The notes beneath the pieces were generated by a model, which did not search any database, had not been told where the DNA came from, and saw only the letters and a list, made by a program, of their open reading frames with translations. Shown here one piece after another: positions 24,455 to 35,547 of a stretch of DNA of 64,000 nt. Source of the DNA: Atherinomorus stipes (Eukaryota > Chordata > Actinopteri > Atheriniformes > Atherinidae); contig JALJCO010009099.1 in the NCBI GenBank assembly GCA_023101725.1, positions 269,196 through 333,195 of the forward strand, given 5' to 3'. The position numbers were made by a program, and so were the translations under genes. The stretch's first letter is position 1; the number at the start of each line of letters is the position of its first letter.

Positions 24455-24690
24455 GTCATAGATCTGGGAAAAGTCAGAATTCCGACTCCCTCCCCCCCAG
24501 GACAATAAAAAGGGAGATTTTTTTTATTATTATTATTTTGAATTTGTGGAAAAAAAAAAAAAAACTGAATCAGAATTTTGACTTTCAATCTCAGAATTAT
24601 GACTTTTTTTTTTCCAGAATTATGACTTTTTTCAAAAATTGAAATGTTCTGGAAAAAAGTCTGAATTCTGAGATGAAAGTCAGAATTCCA
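24455..24690. repeat. Diverged array of CAGAATT(C/A)TGACTTTTTTC units
   Basis: Repeated AGTCAGAATTC, TCAGAATTTTGACTTTC, TCAGAATTATGACTTTTTT and CTGAATTCTGAGATG, with A and T runs. The array accounts for the 209-codon minus-strand frame at 24133-24762, which is therefore not a gene. Confidence 0.7.
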
Positions 24691-24699
24691 TAACACAGC

Positions 24700-26800
24700 G
24701 GGTACATGCAAAAATGCTGCTTGATTTAGCCCTTTTATCTTTGTCAGACATGGTTGCAACATTTGTTTGTTTTTTTGTTTTTTGTTTTTTTAAAAACAAA
24801 CATCTTCTTTAGTGCCATGATATATGCCACTAAGGGAGAATTTGCCATACCATCTGGCCAAAAAATGGACATACAGTACACAGATTCATTTAGAGGTTCA
24901 TCTGATCATATGAGGAGACCTGCTGGACTGATACTGTTTCAAGTCACAGCAACCACACGATGGGCCAATGTGCTCGGGCCAAGTCTGGGGAGTCATTTGT
25001 CCCGTAAATGGGCCGAGTTGTTTCTTCTGGCGCTCTAGATTTAGGTCAAACCAATTTGGCTACTTTGGACATTAACAAGAGTAATGATTATCCTTTAGCA
25101 TCATGCAATCTAAAAAAGAAAAAAAGGGAAAAGAACTTGCTGGGGGGGGGGGGGGGGGGGGGTTTTTTGTACAATGATTGAAAAATAAAAATAAAAAAGA
25201 GAGAGATCAAACAGGGTGCCTGAACTTTATATAACCTCTCAAACTCCTGTGTAAATAAAGCACATGTCCAACTTCTTAAACATAATAGCCAATCCAGACC
25301 AGGCGGCAGTAATAAGCTGATGAATCTATATACAGTATAAAACTAAAGATACAGCATTTCTGCAATGCAGTAAAAACTTTCTCAGCTCCGTGCTTGGAAA
25401 GCTCCCAGAGGAACTAGATTTGTAAAGAGATGTAAGCAGTTTGGCAATAACTCAACATCACTTCAGCTACAAATATGTTCCTTCTTGTCATACAGAGTTT
25501 GCCTTAGGGATGAAACTCAGTTATCCTCCAGTTCCTATTAAAAAAACACAATAAAAGCCTTGGTGAGGAAAAATGTTTTCATCTAATTTCAGACCTTTCA
25601 TGCTAAAGCAATAACCAGACAACTCACCCTGAACACTTGTGCAGAAGCCAGTCCTCTTTGGAGTTCTCTGAGGTAATAGAAGATCACAGCACTAGAGCAT
25701 GGCCTGTTTATTTCATATCACCCTCAGATCCAATTCATGTCCACAGCCCTGATGCAGCGCTGCATCACACCTCATTAAGTACCAAATCTGGATCTGACTC
25801 TTTGTTTGGCTACACTTCTGTGCTCAGTGTGGTTACAGCGAAGCTTACAGCAGTGCCTCTGCCAGCCCACTGGTTACTGCAGAGGTAATTCCAGGGTAAG
25901 AGTTAGGTCACCATATTTTCCAGGGGAGAAAGGCGGAGAAGGTTATTTTAGTTACAAACAAAAACAGCATCAGCATCAATAAAACAGCATCATGAGTAAA
26001 AATAACCATCTTCAGCTCATTCCTTTAATTATGAAGAAAAGGATTAGCATTGCCTCTTTATGCCCATGACCTTCAAGGATGAGCTGACGCTTAAAGTTCA
26101 AAGTGGACATATTTACCAAATGTGACGGAAGAAGTCTTTTATGTTTCTAAAGAGGAACATAAAATATATTCTTTTTCAAATATATATTCTGGAGCAGTGG
26201 CATTCAACGATGCAAATGTCCTCAACATGTCCAGACATTTTTGGGGGATTTTCCACTCAAGCCACTTGTAAAGTCTCCAGATCATTGGTGAAAACCCAGG
26301 GTTACACCAATTACTACATAGTTTGTCTCCTCTTCACCAGTACCTCTGCAGCGCCTTAAACGTAGCATATCTTTTAACTTTTGTTTTTAAAGCATAGGAG
26401 CCAGCTGGCTCAGCTACAATAAGTAAATAGCAAAGACGGAGGGAAGCGAGGCAACAGGTGACAACAGCACATTTCTGATGGCATACAAGTCAAAAGTTTG
26501 GTGATACTTTAGATTTTTTTTTAAGCAGGAAGACGATTCTAGACGATTCTACTGTAAATATGAGGTGAACAGAAACAAAACTGGTGGGAGAAATATCGTT
26601 TTTTTCCCCTTTAAAACAACAACAACAACAAAACTAAACTTAACTGACACTTCCTGACAGCTTTCTCTGTGTGTAGTGAACTGCATCAGTTAAAGATGGA
26701 ATTATTGGTTTGATTTATAGAAAACAATCAAAAACATAGAAATTAAAAACATCCTTCACCTCCTTTAAGGGAGAAGGTAAAATAACTGTGATGATGTTTA
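24700..26800. other. Unassigned DNA
   Basis: No element or exon recognised apart from the poly-G tract at 25142-25162. A (CAA)n stub lies near 26615. Short frames lack domains. Confidence 0.45.
25142..25162 (+). repeat. Poly-G tract, 21 bases
   Basis: Uninterrupted G run followed by TTTTTT. The length is likely polymorphic or uncertain in assembly. Confidence 0.9.
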
Positions 26801-26814
26801 GAAACCAGATGACA

Positions 26815-26915
26815 CTGAATCGGTTTGAATCGCAGCATGAATCGTATCGAACCGAATCGCATTGTATAAAGTCAAATCGTTATCAAATCATTGGTGAATC
26901 GCATCGTATCTGCAG
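26815..26915. repeat. AATCG-rich element fragment
   Basis: GAATCGGTTTGAATCGCAGC, then ATGAATCGTATCGAACCGAA, TGAATCGCATCGTATC. The vocabulary matches the ATCGAT-type non-autonomous elements at 11747 and 21740. No clean ends. Confidence 0.45.
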
Positions 26916-26939
26916 GGGGCTTAGCTGTATCGTGAATGG

Positions 26940-27900
26940 ATGGCAGGGTATTGAGATGCGTATTAAATCAGTCTCCTTGGTGGGAATTCACATCCCGACT
27001 GCACACCGCTCTGCTCATTTCCCACTGCTGTGCAGATGCACAGATACAGTTGCAGGAGTCATATCAACTCTGACAGGCCAAGCCAAGGTCCTGGTCTGCA
27101 CTGAGGAAAGCACAGCTATGCATTGTGAAGTTTGTCATTTGGGAGGCTGCTGATCTTGCAGATTAAAGAATCATTTTTCCGCATTCTGCATTTTCTGACA
27201 TTTTGGTTTTCAGCCCCCTCATGCCGGTGCAATGTATTTTTCTTAACATGCTTATATCAGAAACAATACCTGCTAAAAGTCTTGCATGATCCAGTGGGTG
27301 AAAATATCCCCAGGCATGTCAAATCCCCATTAACTGTCAGAAACTAACTGGTGCTGTGCAGCAGGATCTAGGATTTGGAGTTTTTGATGACAGGATTCGA
27401 ATTTAACGAAGCCATATCCTTCCTGTAACAAATGGAGTTTGTTTCTGAGAGCGAAGAAACAAGAATTAAGAGTTTTCAATAGACACACATTCATCAAGGG
27501 CATAGTTTGTTCCTAACTGTGAACATAAGTGCTGCAATGTTTTCACATAGTGATTCTGTCAACTTCTGCATCCGTCCAGAGTTTGATAAAATACAGTATT
27601 AGAACATAATCCTCACCAAACACGGACACTTTTATCCATACAACTGCCTCATTGCTGTTCTGTCTCTTCATCAGTGTGCATCCGGGCAGGAATGCCGCCT
27701 CTGATAGGTCCTTTAGTTTAGGAACTCGTAGATTCTGAGTTCAAATCGGAGATTGTGAAGCCTGCATACCTGAAATAATTCAGAATGATGAAAATATAAA
27801 CATTCAATGAAAACCAAACAGAAAAGAAAATAAATTGCTGTGACTTGTGTGCTACACCAGTGGTTTTCAACCTTTTTTTTCTACAAAACAGTACCCCATG
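26940..27900. other. Unassigned DNA
   Basis: No recognised element or coding region. Confidence 0.4.
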
Positions 27901-27907
27901 TGAAATA

Positions 27908-29090
27908 CAGCAGGGGAAGAAAGTGTTAAACACATCAACTTTTTACCCATAAAATATATTTCTAAAGCCTTCGGGATATCGGTAACAACCCAAACAAAGA
28001 ACACATACAAAGAAATCCTAACATTTATGTTCATTATAAAGTGAAATGACACAGGGAGTAAGTATTGAACACATGAAGAAGTGGAAGGATAAAAAGATAT
28101 AGAAAGCCAAGAAAGCAGCTGGAGTCTGTCAGTATTTAGAAAAGTAATTCTGTCCCCTTTCAGAGCAAAGTAATAACAGCTGGTTTAGTCCTGATTGATG
28201 CCTTTAAAAAGGTTTCTCATCACCAAGGTGTCAGACAAGAAGCATTCCATGATGGGTAAAAGCAAAAAAGACCTATGCAGCCTTGTTATTGCAAAACACA
28301 CTGAAGGCATTGGTTCCAGGTGCATTTCTAAACTTCTGAAAGTTCCAGTGAGCACCATTGGGGCCATCATCTGGAAGTGGAAAGAACACGGCATCGCCAT
28401 AAAGTGGCCACGGCCAGGTGCTCCTCACAAGATTTCAGACAGAGGAGTCAGAACAATAATCAGAAAGGTTCTCCAACAGCCCAGGACCACTCGTGGAGAG
28501 CTTCAGAAAGACCTGGAATCAGCAGGTACAGTTGTTTCAGAGAAAACAAGAAGAAATGCACTCAACCGCCATGGCCTTCATGCATGCAGACCACACAAGA
28601 CTCCATTTCTGAAGAAGAAGCATGTTGATGCTCATTCGAAGTTTGCAACACAACATCTGGACTAACCCATGATATTCTGGAAAACATAGTCTGGTCAGAT
28701 GAGAACAAAACTGAACTCTCTGGATGTCATAAGTCACAACATGTTTGGAAGAGAAAAGGAACCGCACTTGACCCCAAAAACACCATAGCAACAGTGAAGT
28801 TTGGAGGTGGGAACATCATGGTGGGGGCTGTTTTTCAGCATGTGGTACTGGCAGACTTCATATCACTGAAGGAAGAATGAATGGAGAAAAGTACAGATAC
28901 ATTCTTGACCAGAATTTGCTGCCAGTTGCCGAATATGAAAAGAGGATGGATCTTTCAGCAAGACAACCATCCAAGCACACAACCAAGGAAACACTCAACT
29001 GGTTCAAGAAAAAGAAAATAAAGCTGTTAGAATGGTCCAGTAAGTCACCCCATTTGAATCCAATTGAAAATCTTTTTCTTGTCAGATTTC
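27908..29090 (+). mobile_element. Tc1-like transposon, IR/DR type, 3'-truncated
   Basis: The left end carries two direct repeats, as in the IR/DR group of Tc1 elements: an outer GGGGAAGAAAGTGTTAAACA at about 27912 and an inner GGGAGTAAGTATTGAACACA at about 28054, some 140 bp apart. A TA dinucleotide at 27906-27907 precedes the outer repeat. The transposase region follows. Similarity to the family stops just after the ENL of the last catalytic block (about 29085), and no right inverted repeat was found, so the right end has been lost. Confidence 0.75.
28195..29087 (+). pseudogene. Tc1-like DDE transposase, frameshifted
   Basis: The first frame (28195-28665) encodes the N-terminal DNA-binding region: GKSKKDLCSLVIAKH, ISKLLKVPVSTIGAII (helix-turn-helix), WPRPGAPHKISDRGVRTI and the second-helix linker. 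After several shifts the catalytic core continues: ENIVWSDENKTEL (first Asp), GCFSACGTGRLHITEGRMNG, IFQQDNHPSKHT (second Asp) and LLEWSSKSPHLNPIENL (Glu). All three acidic residues survive, but at least four frame changes and loss of the C terminus make it inactive. The longest downstream open piece is 28877-29134. Confidence 0.85.
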
Positions 29091-29094
29091 TACT

Positions 29095-30185
29095 ACGCTT
29101 CTACAACAACTCACTATTTGCGTTGTCAAGGTGACAATACTTGACAGTTGATGTCATTTGGCTCATAATGGGTCGGGTCAAACCATGTCAGAATGTAGAA
29201 GACGTGTTTTTTTAGAATAATGAAATAGTTTGAAAGTTTAAATTCAATTTATGAACATTAACATTTATTGAAATCTTTATCAGATAAATTTTATTGAAGG
29301 ATATTTTTTCATTTAATAGGTATAAAAAACATACATAGATTTCATATATACCCTGCCTCAAAGTATCTCGAGAGATATGTATACGCCCATTTGAGAAACA
29401 GGGTTCTACACAACATTTAAAAAAGCACTATGTAACTCTGTGACTTAAATAAAAATAGGTTTTAACTTGTTTTGATGTCACAGTTACATTTACAGTATGA
29501 GGTGCATTGCCAGAGTTGTTGCCCTGTAGCATCCCAAGGCTAAGAAACCGCCCTTGGGTTTCCAGCCTAGTGGCTAAGTTTTGCTGGCAGTACACAGCAG
29601 AAACTGGATATGAGCACACTGAACGTTTTGAGCGAAGCCCAAGAGGACATCACTGGAGGAAGGGAGTAAATGAAGAGAGAGAAAGGAATAAACAAACAAA
29701 ACCTGCTGTAAAAAGGCTGCTTTGGATTTCTTCACTTTTGCTTGAATGTCAGAAGATCCTGACATTTTTTGTTTACAAGATTTAGCTGTGCACACAATTA
29801 AAAGTTATTGCATGTGTGACATACTTTAGAAAAGCTGAGGTTTCTGATATTTTAATTGATGCAAAGCTTTTTATGATACAGCGGCCACAGTGGGTAAAAT
29901 CAATGCCAATAAACATAGTTTAGACAACTCATCAAGATATAAAGCTACTTTATAATCCACTGATCAATATTTTACCAACAAAAACTGCACAAATAAAATA
30001 ATGCTTCTTTATACTACAGATTACAGTTGCAACATTTCCTATAAACCTACAGTTTCCCCCCCATTCCCTTTTTTTCTATGAGTCTGATCTAAACATTCCA
30101 TTTAAAAAATCAATCTGACATTTCATTTGAGACTGAAAATGGTTCCATGTTGAGTGAAAATGTGATGAAAAAAGAAACTCTTATC
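29095..30185. other. Unassigned DNA with one MITE-like end
   Basis: TTTAAAAAAGCACTATGTAA near 29416 resembles the start of a fish MITE (TTAA then a GCACTATGTAA motif), but no partner end was found. Otherwise no element or gene. Confidence 0.35.
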
Positions 30186-30189
30186 TGAC

Positions 30190-30725
30190 AATTATGATTT
30201 AACTATGTCATAATAATGAGATACTCTCATAATCATGAGATAGTATCTCATCATTAAAACTTTCTTATTTCATAATAATGAGATAGTCTCCTATAATTAT
30301 AACTTTGTCTCGTAAAAATGAGATACTACAGTACCTCATATAGATGGTACCTCATACAAATGAGACAGTATAGCATCATCATGAGATACTATCTTGAGGT
30401 AGATATGAGGTAGGTATCTCATAATAACGACATGCTATCTTATAATTATGACTTTTATTCTCATGATAATGAGACATCCCATTAATACAAGATGCTGCAC
30501 TATCTCATAATTGTTAGTTATCTCATAAAAATGAGATACTATCTCTCAATTATGAATTTTGCATCTCATAATAATGAAGTAGTTATGACGTAGTTATCTC
30601 TAATAATGATTCTATCTTATGATTATGCCTTTGTTAAAAATAATGAGATAGTATCTCATTTTTATGAGATATTGCACTATCTCATAATTATGAGGTAGTT
30701 CTGATAATAATGAGATAGTAATAAT
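30190..30725. repeat. Palindromic ATGAGATA/TATCTCAT array
   Basis: About 530 bp built from diverged alternations of AATAATGAGATAGTATCTCA, CTCATAATTATGAG and similar. The units are themselves near-palindromic and occur in both orientations, so either strand can fold into many alternative hairpins. No coding frame. It looks like an expanded simple satellite rather than a transposon. Confidence 0.8.
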
Positions 30726-30729
30726 TTGT

Positions 30730-32285
30730 ATAGTATACAAATAGGAATTTGTAATAACATTTTTTTAATAACATTTTTTATAACACTGCTTTTTGCAAAA
30801 AGTATTTATGTATTTTTCCTCAGAACATCCTGGTGATTTGTGTGGAACCACTTCAGGTTAGTAGGTGGTCCCAGGATGAGTTCTGGAAAACATGCAAATT
30901 ATCATAAGAATGCAGACAGAAGTGTCCTGGACCACCTTTGAAAACTTCCTCAGTAATCTGATCTGAATGGAATAAATTCACACCTGTATTTAGTGCTGTC
31001 CACTTGAGATGGGATCACCCAGGATGGGTTGCCATCAACTGGTCTAAGTTGGGTCTTAGACACAGAGTCTGATGCCTGCTGACATGCTGACCAAGGATCC
31101 GTGGGTGAGACACCTGTTTAGGACACACACGAAGAGTCAGTTGTTGTACTTTGTCTCAAAGGAAAAAAAACATCCAAATGCTTCATACCTTCATGGTTTA
31201 TTAGTTTGGAAGGACTCACTGAATAACCACTCGCCTCTTTACAGTAATTCAGTTGCAGTTTACATGTTGTTCACGTTGTTAGCTCAATTAGGTCAGATTA
31301 TATTGCTGTTACACTCAACATGATACACGTCTTGACATCAGAACAATTAGAAGGTCAAGGCACCTCAAGGTTGAAATGGCTAAACAGAAAGAAATTAAAT
31401 GTTGTTGTGTTTGTCAGATTAACAGCGTTGTCTTGTTACTTCTCCACCCCCAAAAATCTGATCTTTTTTTTTTATATATAAAAAAACTAGCTTGAAAAAA
31501 TTGTGAAAGAACAGCTTGTGCAATCTAGCAGGATTTTGTCTGCTAATAGTTTCAACTTTCTGTATAAAATGCTAATTTTCACATTTGTTCTCAAACAGAT
31601 GCATGAAAGGTTTTCTAGAAGAAAAAGCCCAGATACAGGCCAAGGTGCACCTGCACCGGGGCCGCTGTTTGAACAAAGTTTGGGCAATTTTTTTTTGTTA
31701 AAAGGTTTGCCAAAAGTAAAAAAAAAAAAAAAGTGGAAAAACAACATGAAAGACATAATAATTACCTTAAAAATCTGTAAAAAAAAATCTCCAAAACATA
31801 ACAAACAAGCCAGATGTGACTACAGTAACGAATTAGCAGAGGTGTAAAATCACATCAGAGACACAATAAAAACATGAAGATATGAAAAATAATTACAGAG
31901 AAAACAAATACAACTACTAAGTGATTTCACATGGTTACATAAACATGCAGAAAGGCTACACAGAGATTTAGAATATTAAAGAAAATATACAGATAATGAC
32001 AAAAACATAAGAAGAGACAATAAAAAGGTGCAAAGCAACAACAAGATGAAAAATTACATCAAACAACTATAAAGAGATTAGATATGACAAAGTGGCTACA
32101 TTTTAGATATATTTTGGATACAAACAAAAATAATTAGTCAAATAGGGATAGATAATCATTTTGTAATTGTTATTTAAGAAATCTAATGGTTTGTAACAGT
32201 TCATTTCAATCAAAAGGTCAAGCTTAAGGTCAAGGTTTCTTTATGGGTAAACTTGTTTTGCAGGAAAAATAACAGCATTGGCATT
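30730..32285. other. Unassigned AT-rich DNA
   Basis: Contains A- and T-runs (31463, 31688, 31719). Opposed frames of 105-114 codons at 31487-31847 are low complexity and domain-free. Confidence 0.4.
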
Positions 32286-32292
32286 TCATTAA

Positions 32293-32833
32293 AGGTACAT
32301 TATGTAAAAAATCAAAGGTCAGTCGCAGAAAAATGTGATATATAATTCAAAACTGTTTGTCTATTGATGTGTAATCACTGCACTAGAATAGCTGTTATAT
32401 GTTTATTTTCTTAGAATGAATCATTTATATCTACTTGCTGGGCGGTGCACATATGGAAGCTGCCATATTTTTTCCACCTTTTTTTCACTATGGTGTCCTT
32501 GAATGGACAAAACAATGCATGTGAAGTGAGAACCCTGTGAACTTTAAAACTACTGTACCAGCTTTGTTTAATGGGAGTTAGAGACTGTTTGGAATCAGTA
32601 ATGCCTTACAAGACGTTAAAAATAGTTCCTCACTGTCCAGTCGAAACTACACCTGAGACCACTGGATCCACTCACAGATGAGAACATCCTTCTGTCTGGG
32701 AGAATTTTGGCCACTAACAGCCACCATACATTCACTACAGTGCTTAGAATATGAATTCATCTGAAAGAAAACATCTTTTCTTGCAATACCCATCTTGACC
32801 ACTAGATGTCAGTAAATCTTACATACTGTACCT
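32293..32833 (+). mobile_element. Non-autonomous TTAA-flanked element, family A, copy 2 (541 bp)
   Basis: TTAA at 32289-32292 and 32834-32837. The left end is AGGTACATTATGTAA and the right end TTACATACTGTACCT. It is collinear with copy 1 (13821-14350) over its whole length, with shared blocks such as GATGTGTAATCACTGCACTA, GCACATATGGA, AGACCACTGGATCCACTCAC and CCACTAGATGTCAGTAA. Having two full-length diverged copies lets the family be defined from this window alone. Confidence 0.85.
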
Positions 32834-33196
32834 TTAAAAAAATAATAAATAAAAACCTGAATCTACAATAAACAGCAAACAGACAGGCAAAATATATACT
32901 TGGTCAGGTTAGAAAAAAGACAGCAGTAAATACTTAATGTAAAATCCCTCTATGTTCCACCATCGCAGCGTGGAAATACAGAGAAAAAAGACAAGATAAA
33001 TAGATCAACCAAAAAAAAAAAAAAAAAAGACTGAATAAGAAAATGAAATTTAAAAAGGGTATAACTGTCTTGTTTTAACCAGGACTTTGTAGTAATGGAC
33101 TATCACCATCAGGCAGCATCATCTTAGCAAGCTGCTTATCAAATCCCAGCAACAGCAACATAAACATGCTTCACTGTTGTTAAGCTCAGCGACAAA

Positions 33197-33835
33197 ATGT
33201 GTGGTGCTGTGAGATTTCATGTTAGAAATATATTAAGCATCAGAGCCAAAAGACAACAATCATCAAAAAGTTCTGTGTGGAGCTCCTTCAAGAGAGTAAA
33301 TGAAAATGAGCTGCCAATGGCAGCTTTGTCACCAGATGAAGTACATTCAATAAGCAAACAGTGGAAGACATCCCAAAAATGACAGCAAAAGACCAACATC
33401 ATCACTTTCATTGAAGTATTGCAAAGTTCGATGGAAATTTTTCATCCTGAGTTTACAGTCCTGTCAAGAAAATGCATCTGCACAAGACTGTAAAAGCTGC
33501 ATGATGATGCTGTCAGTGAGTTGTGCACTTAGCAACTGCTGAAAAGCTGTGTTTGACTACAGATTCATGGACAGAGCTCATGATGGAGTCGTACGTAACT
33601 GTCAAATGTCGCTACATACTCAACTGGACACTTGCAGAGCTGTTCTGCAGACAGAAAACCATGACAGAATACTGCTGAAGACCTTGTGATTATGTTTTCC
33701 ACAACTATTGAACACTGAGGACTAAATGATAGAAGGATCAACATGTGTTAGCAACATGGTGTAATTAAACTCTGAGCACCTGCTGGGGTAGAGCTGAATG
33801 CTTGGCATGCCCATTCCTCACATCTTTCATGTCAA
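33197..33835 (+). pseudogene. Decayed hAT-type (ZBED-like) transposase
   Basis: Frame pieces match the hAT transposase plan in order. SSKSSVWSSFKRVNENE near 33258 is BED-finger-like. FHPEFTVLSRKCICTRL near 33440 matches the L.P.Y..PSRKTI region. CLTTDSWTELMMESYVTV at about 33549-33605 matches the strongly conserved C.TTD.WTS...E.Y..VT block, which holds the first catalytic Asp. Downstream scraps near 33730-33830 (RRINMC, AWHAHSSHL) resemble the later N...W.H..HL segment. Several stops and shifts; no ends found. Confidence 0.6.
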
Positions 33836-34089
33836 ATCAAAACAAATACACAGCAAATGACAACAAAGACAAAAACACCTGCAAAGAGATGAGAAATTAC
33901 AAAGACGAGTAAAACAGGGAGTCCAGAGATCTGGAAGGCTCTGGATCAGCAGATTAATTGGTCACGTGCAGGTAAAGGTGTCAAGATGGGGTATAAAAAT
34001 CTTTACAAGTAAAGATGAGTTATAACTCATCACTATTTACAAACACCATCACAGAATCTTAAATAAATTTCCACTGACCATTTCTCAGT

Positions 34090-34575
34090 GTCAGATCTGA
34101 TGGAGAATTGACTTTAAACATTTACATTGCAAAATGCTGTAAACGATCCACAGCAAGTTGAAGAAATCTCAGTGAGTAAAGGAAAGGCCAAAGATGGAAT
34201 GGAGGATTATGACTTATGAGCCTTGAGTCAACACTGCGTGAGAACCCCTCATGCTGCCATGATTGATAGAGCTGCAGGGGCTCAACTCTCCTTTGGAAAA
34301 CTATTTACTCTCGCAGTCAAGAAATCATCCCGAAAGGAAATTTTTACTGTATCATACAAAGATGAAGGCAGATGTCATGAGATCTCAGTTCAAATGGACT
34401 GAAGGACACCAGGTTGATGTTCTGTCGTCAGATGAGTCCATGTTTCAGCTGTTTTTAGGAAATATGGACATTGGGTTCTACAAGTGAAGGTTTCCAGCGT
34501 GACTCCAAAGACACAGAGTAGTTGTTGCTACACTCAGAGGTGATTCTGGGATTAGAGGTTTAGAGCTGCCCAGCC
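34090..34575 (+). pseudogene. Tc1-like transposase, N-terminal half (second family)
   Basis: AGCAAGTTGAAGAAATCTCA, then AACACTGCGTGAGAACCCCTC and CATGCTGCCATGATTGATA, belong to a Tc1-like family different from 27908 and 35548. The frame at 34263-34487 reaches FKWTEGHQVDVLSSDESMFQ with LFLGN, the first catalytic Asp block. The matching 3' end of this family lies at 36510-36790, so the intervening 1.9 kb probably marks an interruption or deletion within one element. Confidence 0.6.
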
Positions 34576-34579
34576 AGGC

Positions 34580-35160
34580 AAGATAAATGTCGTTGTTTTG
34601 TACAGTTTCACTCAATTTCATTCCCACATTTGTGAAAGATCAGCAAAACACCATTCAGGAAAGTGACTGATTATCAAGAGAGAAGCTGTGATAGAAGCTG
34701 ATTGCCAGCATATTGGTGCCTTGTTCCAATGACGAACCAGATCCACCAAAACCCACTTTTCTGATCATTTCCAAGCCTCAGATTTTAGTTTTTATCACCC
34801 AGCATCCATAAAGAAAATTATTACTGCTGCTATTTAAAAATCCCAATTCAGCTTTATCTGGATGAGAGAAGCTTATTTTGAGCATACAGATGTTGTGTCA
34901 AAGTGGTGAATCAGATCCATCACAACCCCATTTATCCTCCTTATTATGGAGATTCTGGCAGTTTTCCAAATTCACATTTAGAATATTTATCATAAAAACA
35001 AAGTAAGGCTATTACTACTGCTATGTAAAGTATGTGAGGTAGGCAGGATCAAAACATTTTTAAGGGGTAGGGGTTGCTGTATTTTGTTATGAAAATATTG
35101 CATTTTAACAAAGTACAGCATGTTTTTTTTAATACTTTTCAACTTTTAAAAAAAGCACAT
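34580..35160. other. Unassigned DNA between Tc1-like segments
   Basis: No transposase motif recognised. It may be unrelated sequence brought in when the 34090-36790 element was rearranged. Confidence 0.35.
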
Positions 35161-35164
35161 ACAG

Positions 35165-35166
<2 letters not shown>

Positions 35167-35200
<34 letters not shown>

Positions 35201-35224
35201 GCATATGTACTGTATATATATATA
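35167..35224. repeat. (TA)n microsatellite
   Basis: Alternating TA with an ATACATATGCATATGTACTG interruption. Confidence 0.9.
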
Positions 35225-35547
35225 CACACACATATTGATCGCATAGTTATGCGCGAGGCTAAATCCAGCTGGATAAAAACTGATCCAAATCCATCACACA
35301 AGTAAATTCAAATTTCAAAAAGTGAACAGTTGTGATGTGTAATAATGATTCTCCCTTCACTTGTCCTTTATGGTTTGATGCTGCTTGTTTTCGTGGTGTT
35401 TGTGAAATTATTTGATTTTGTTCCCATGTTTCAATGTTTTATTTTTTTACCCTCCAGGAAAACAAATTTCCCCCAGTGCTCAATCAAAGTAAAGTTGAAG
35501 GTTGAAAGATTTTTTTTTTCTTTAAAAATACTGTCTTATGAATATTC

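Noticed and set aside
24133..24762. A 209-codon minus-strand open frame
   Set aside because: It spans A/T runs and a diverged simple-repeat array, shows no domain and is rich in N, K, F and I as expected from low-complexity DNA.
30190..30725. Possible CRISPR-like repeat array
   Set aside because: Units are contiguous, diverged and palindromic without unique spacers, and the genome is eukaryotic.
31487..31847. Opposed frames of 105 and 114 codons
   Set aside because: Driven by A- and T-runs; no recognisable motif.
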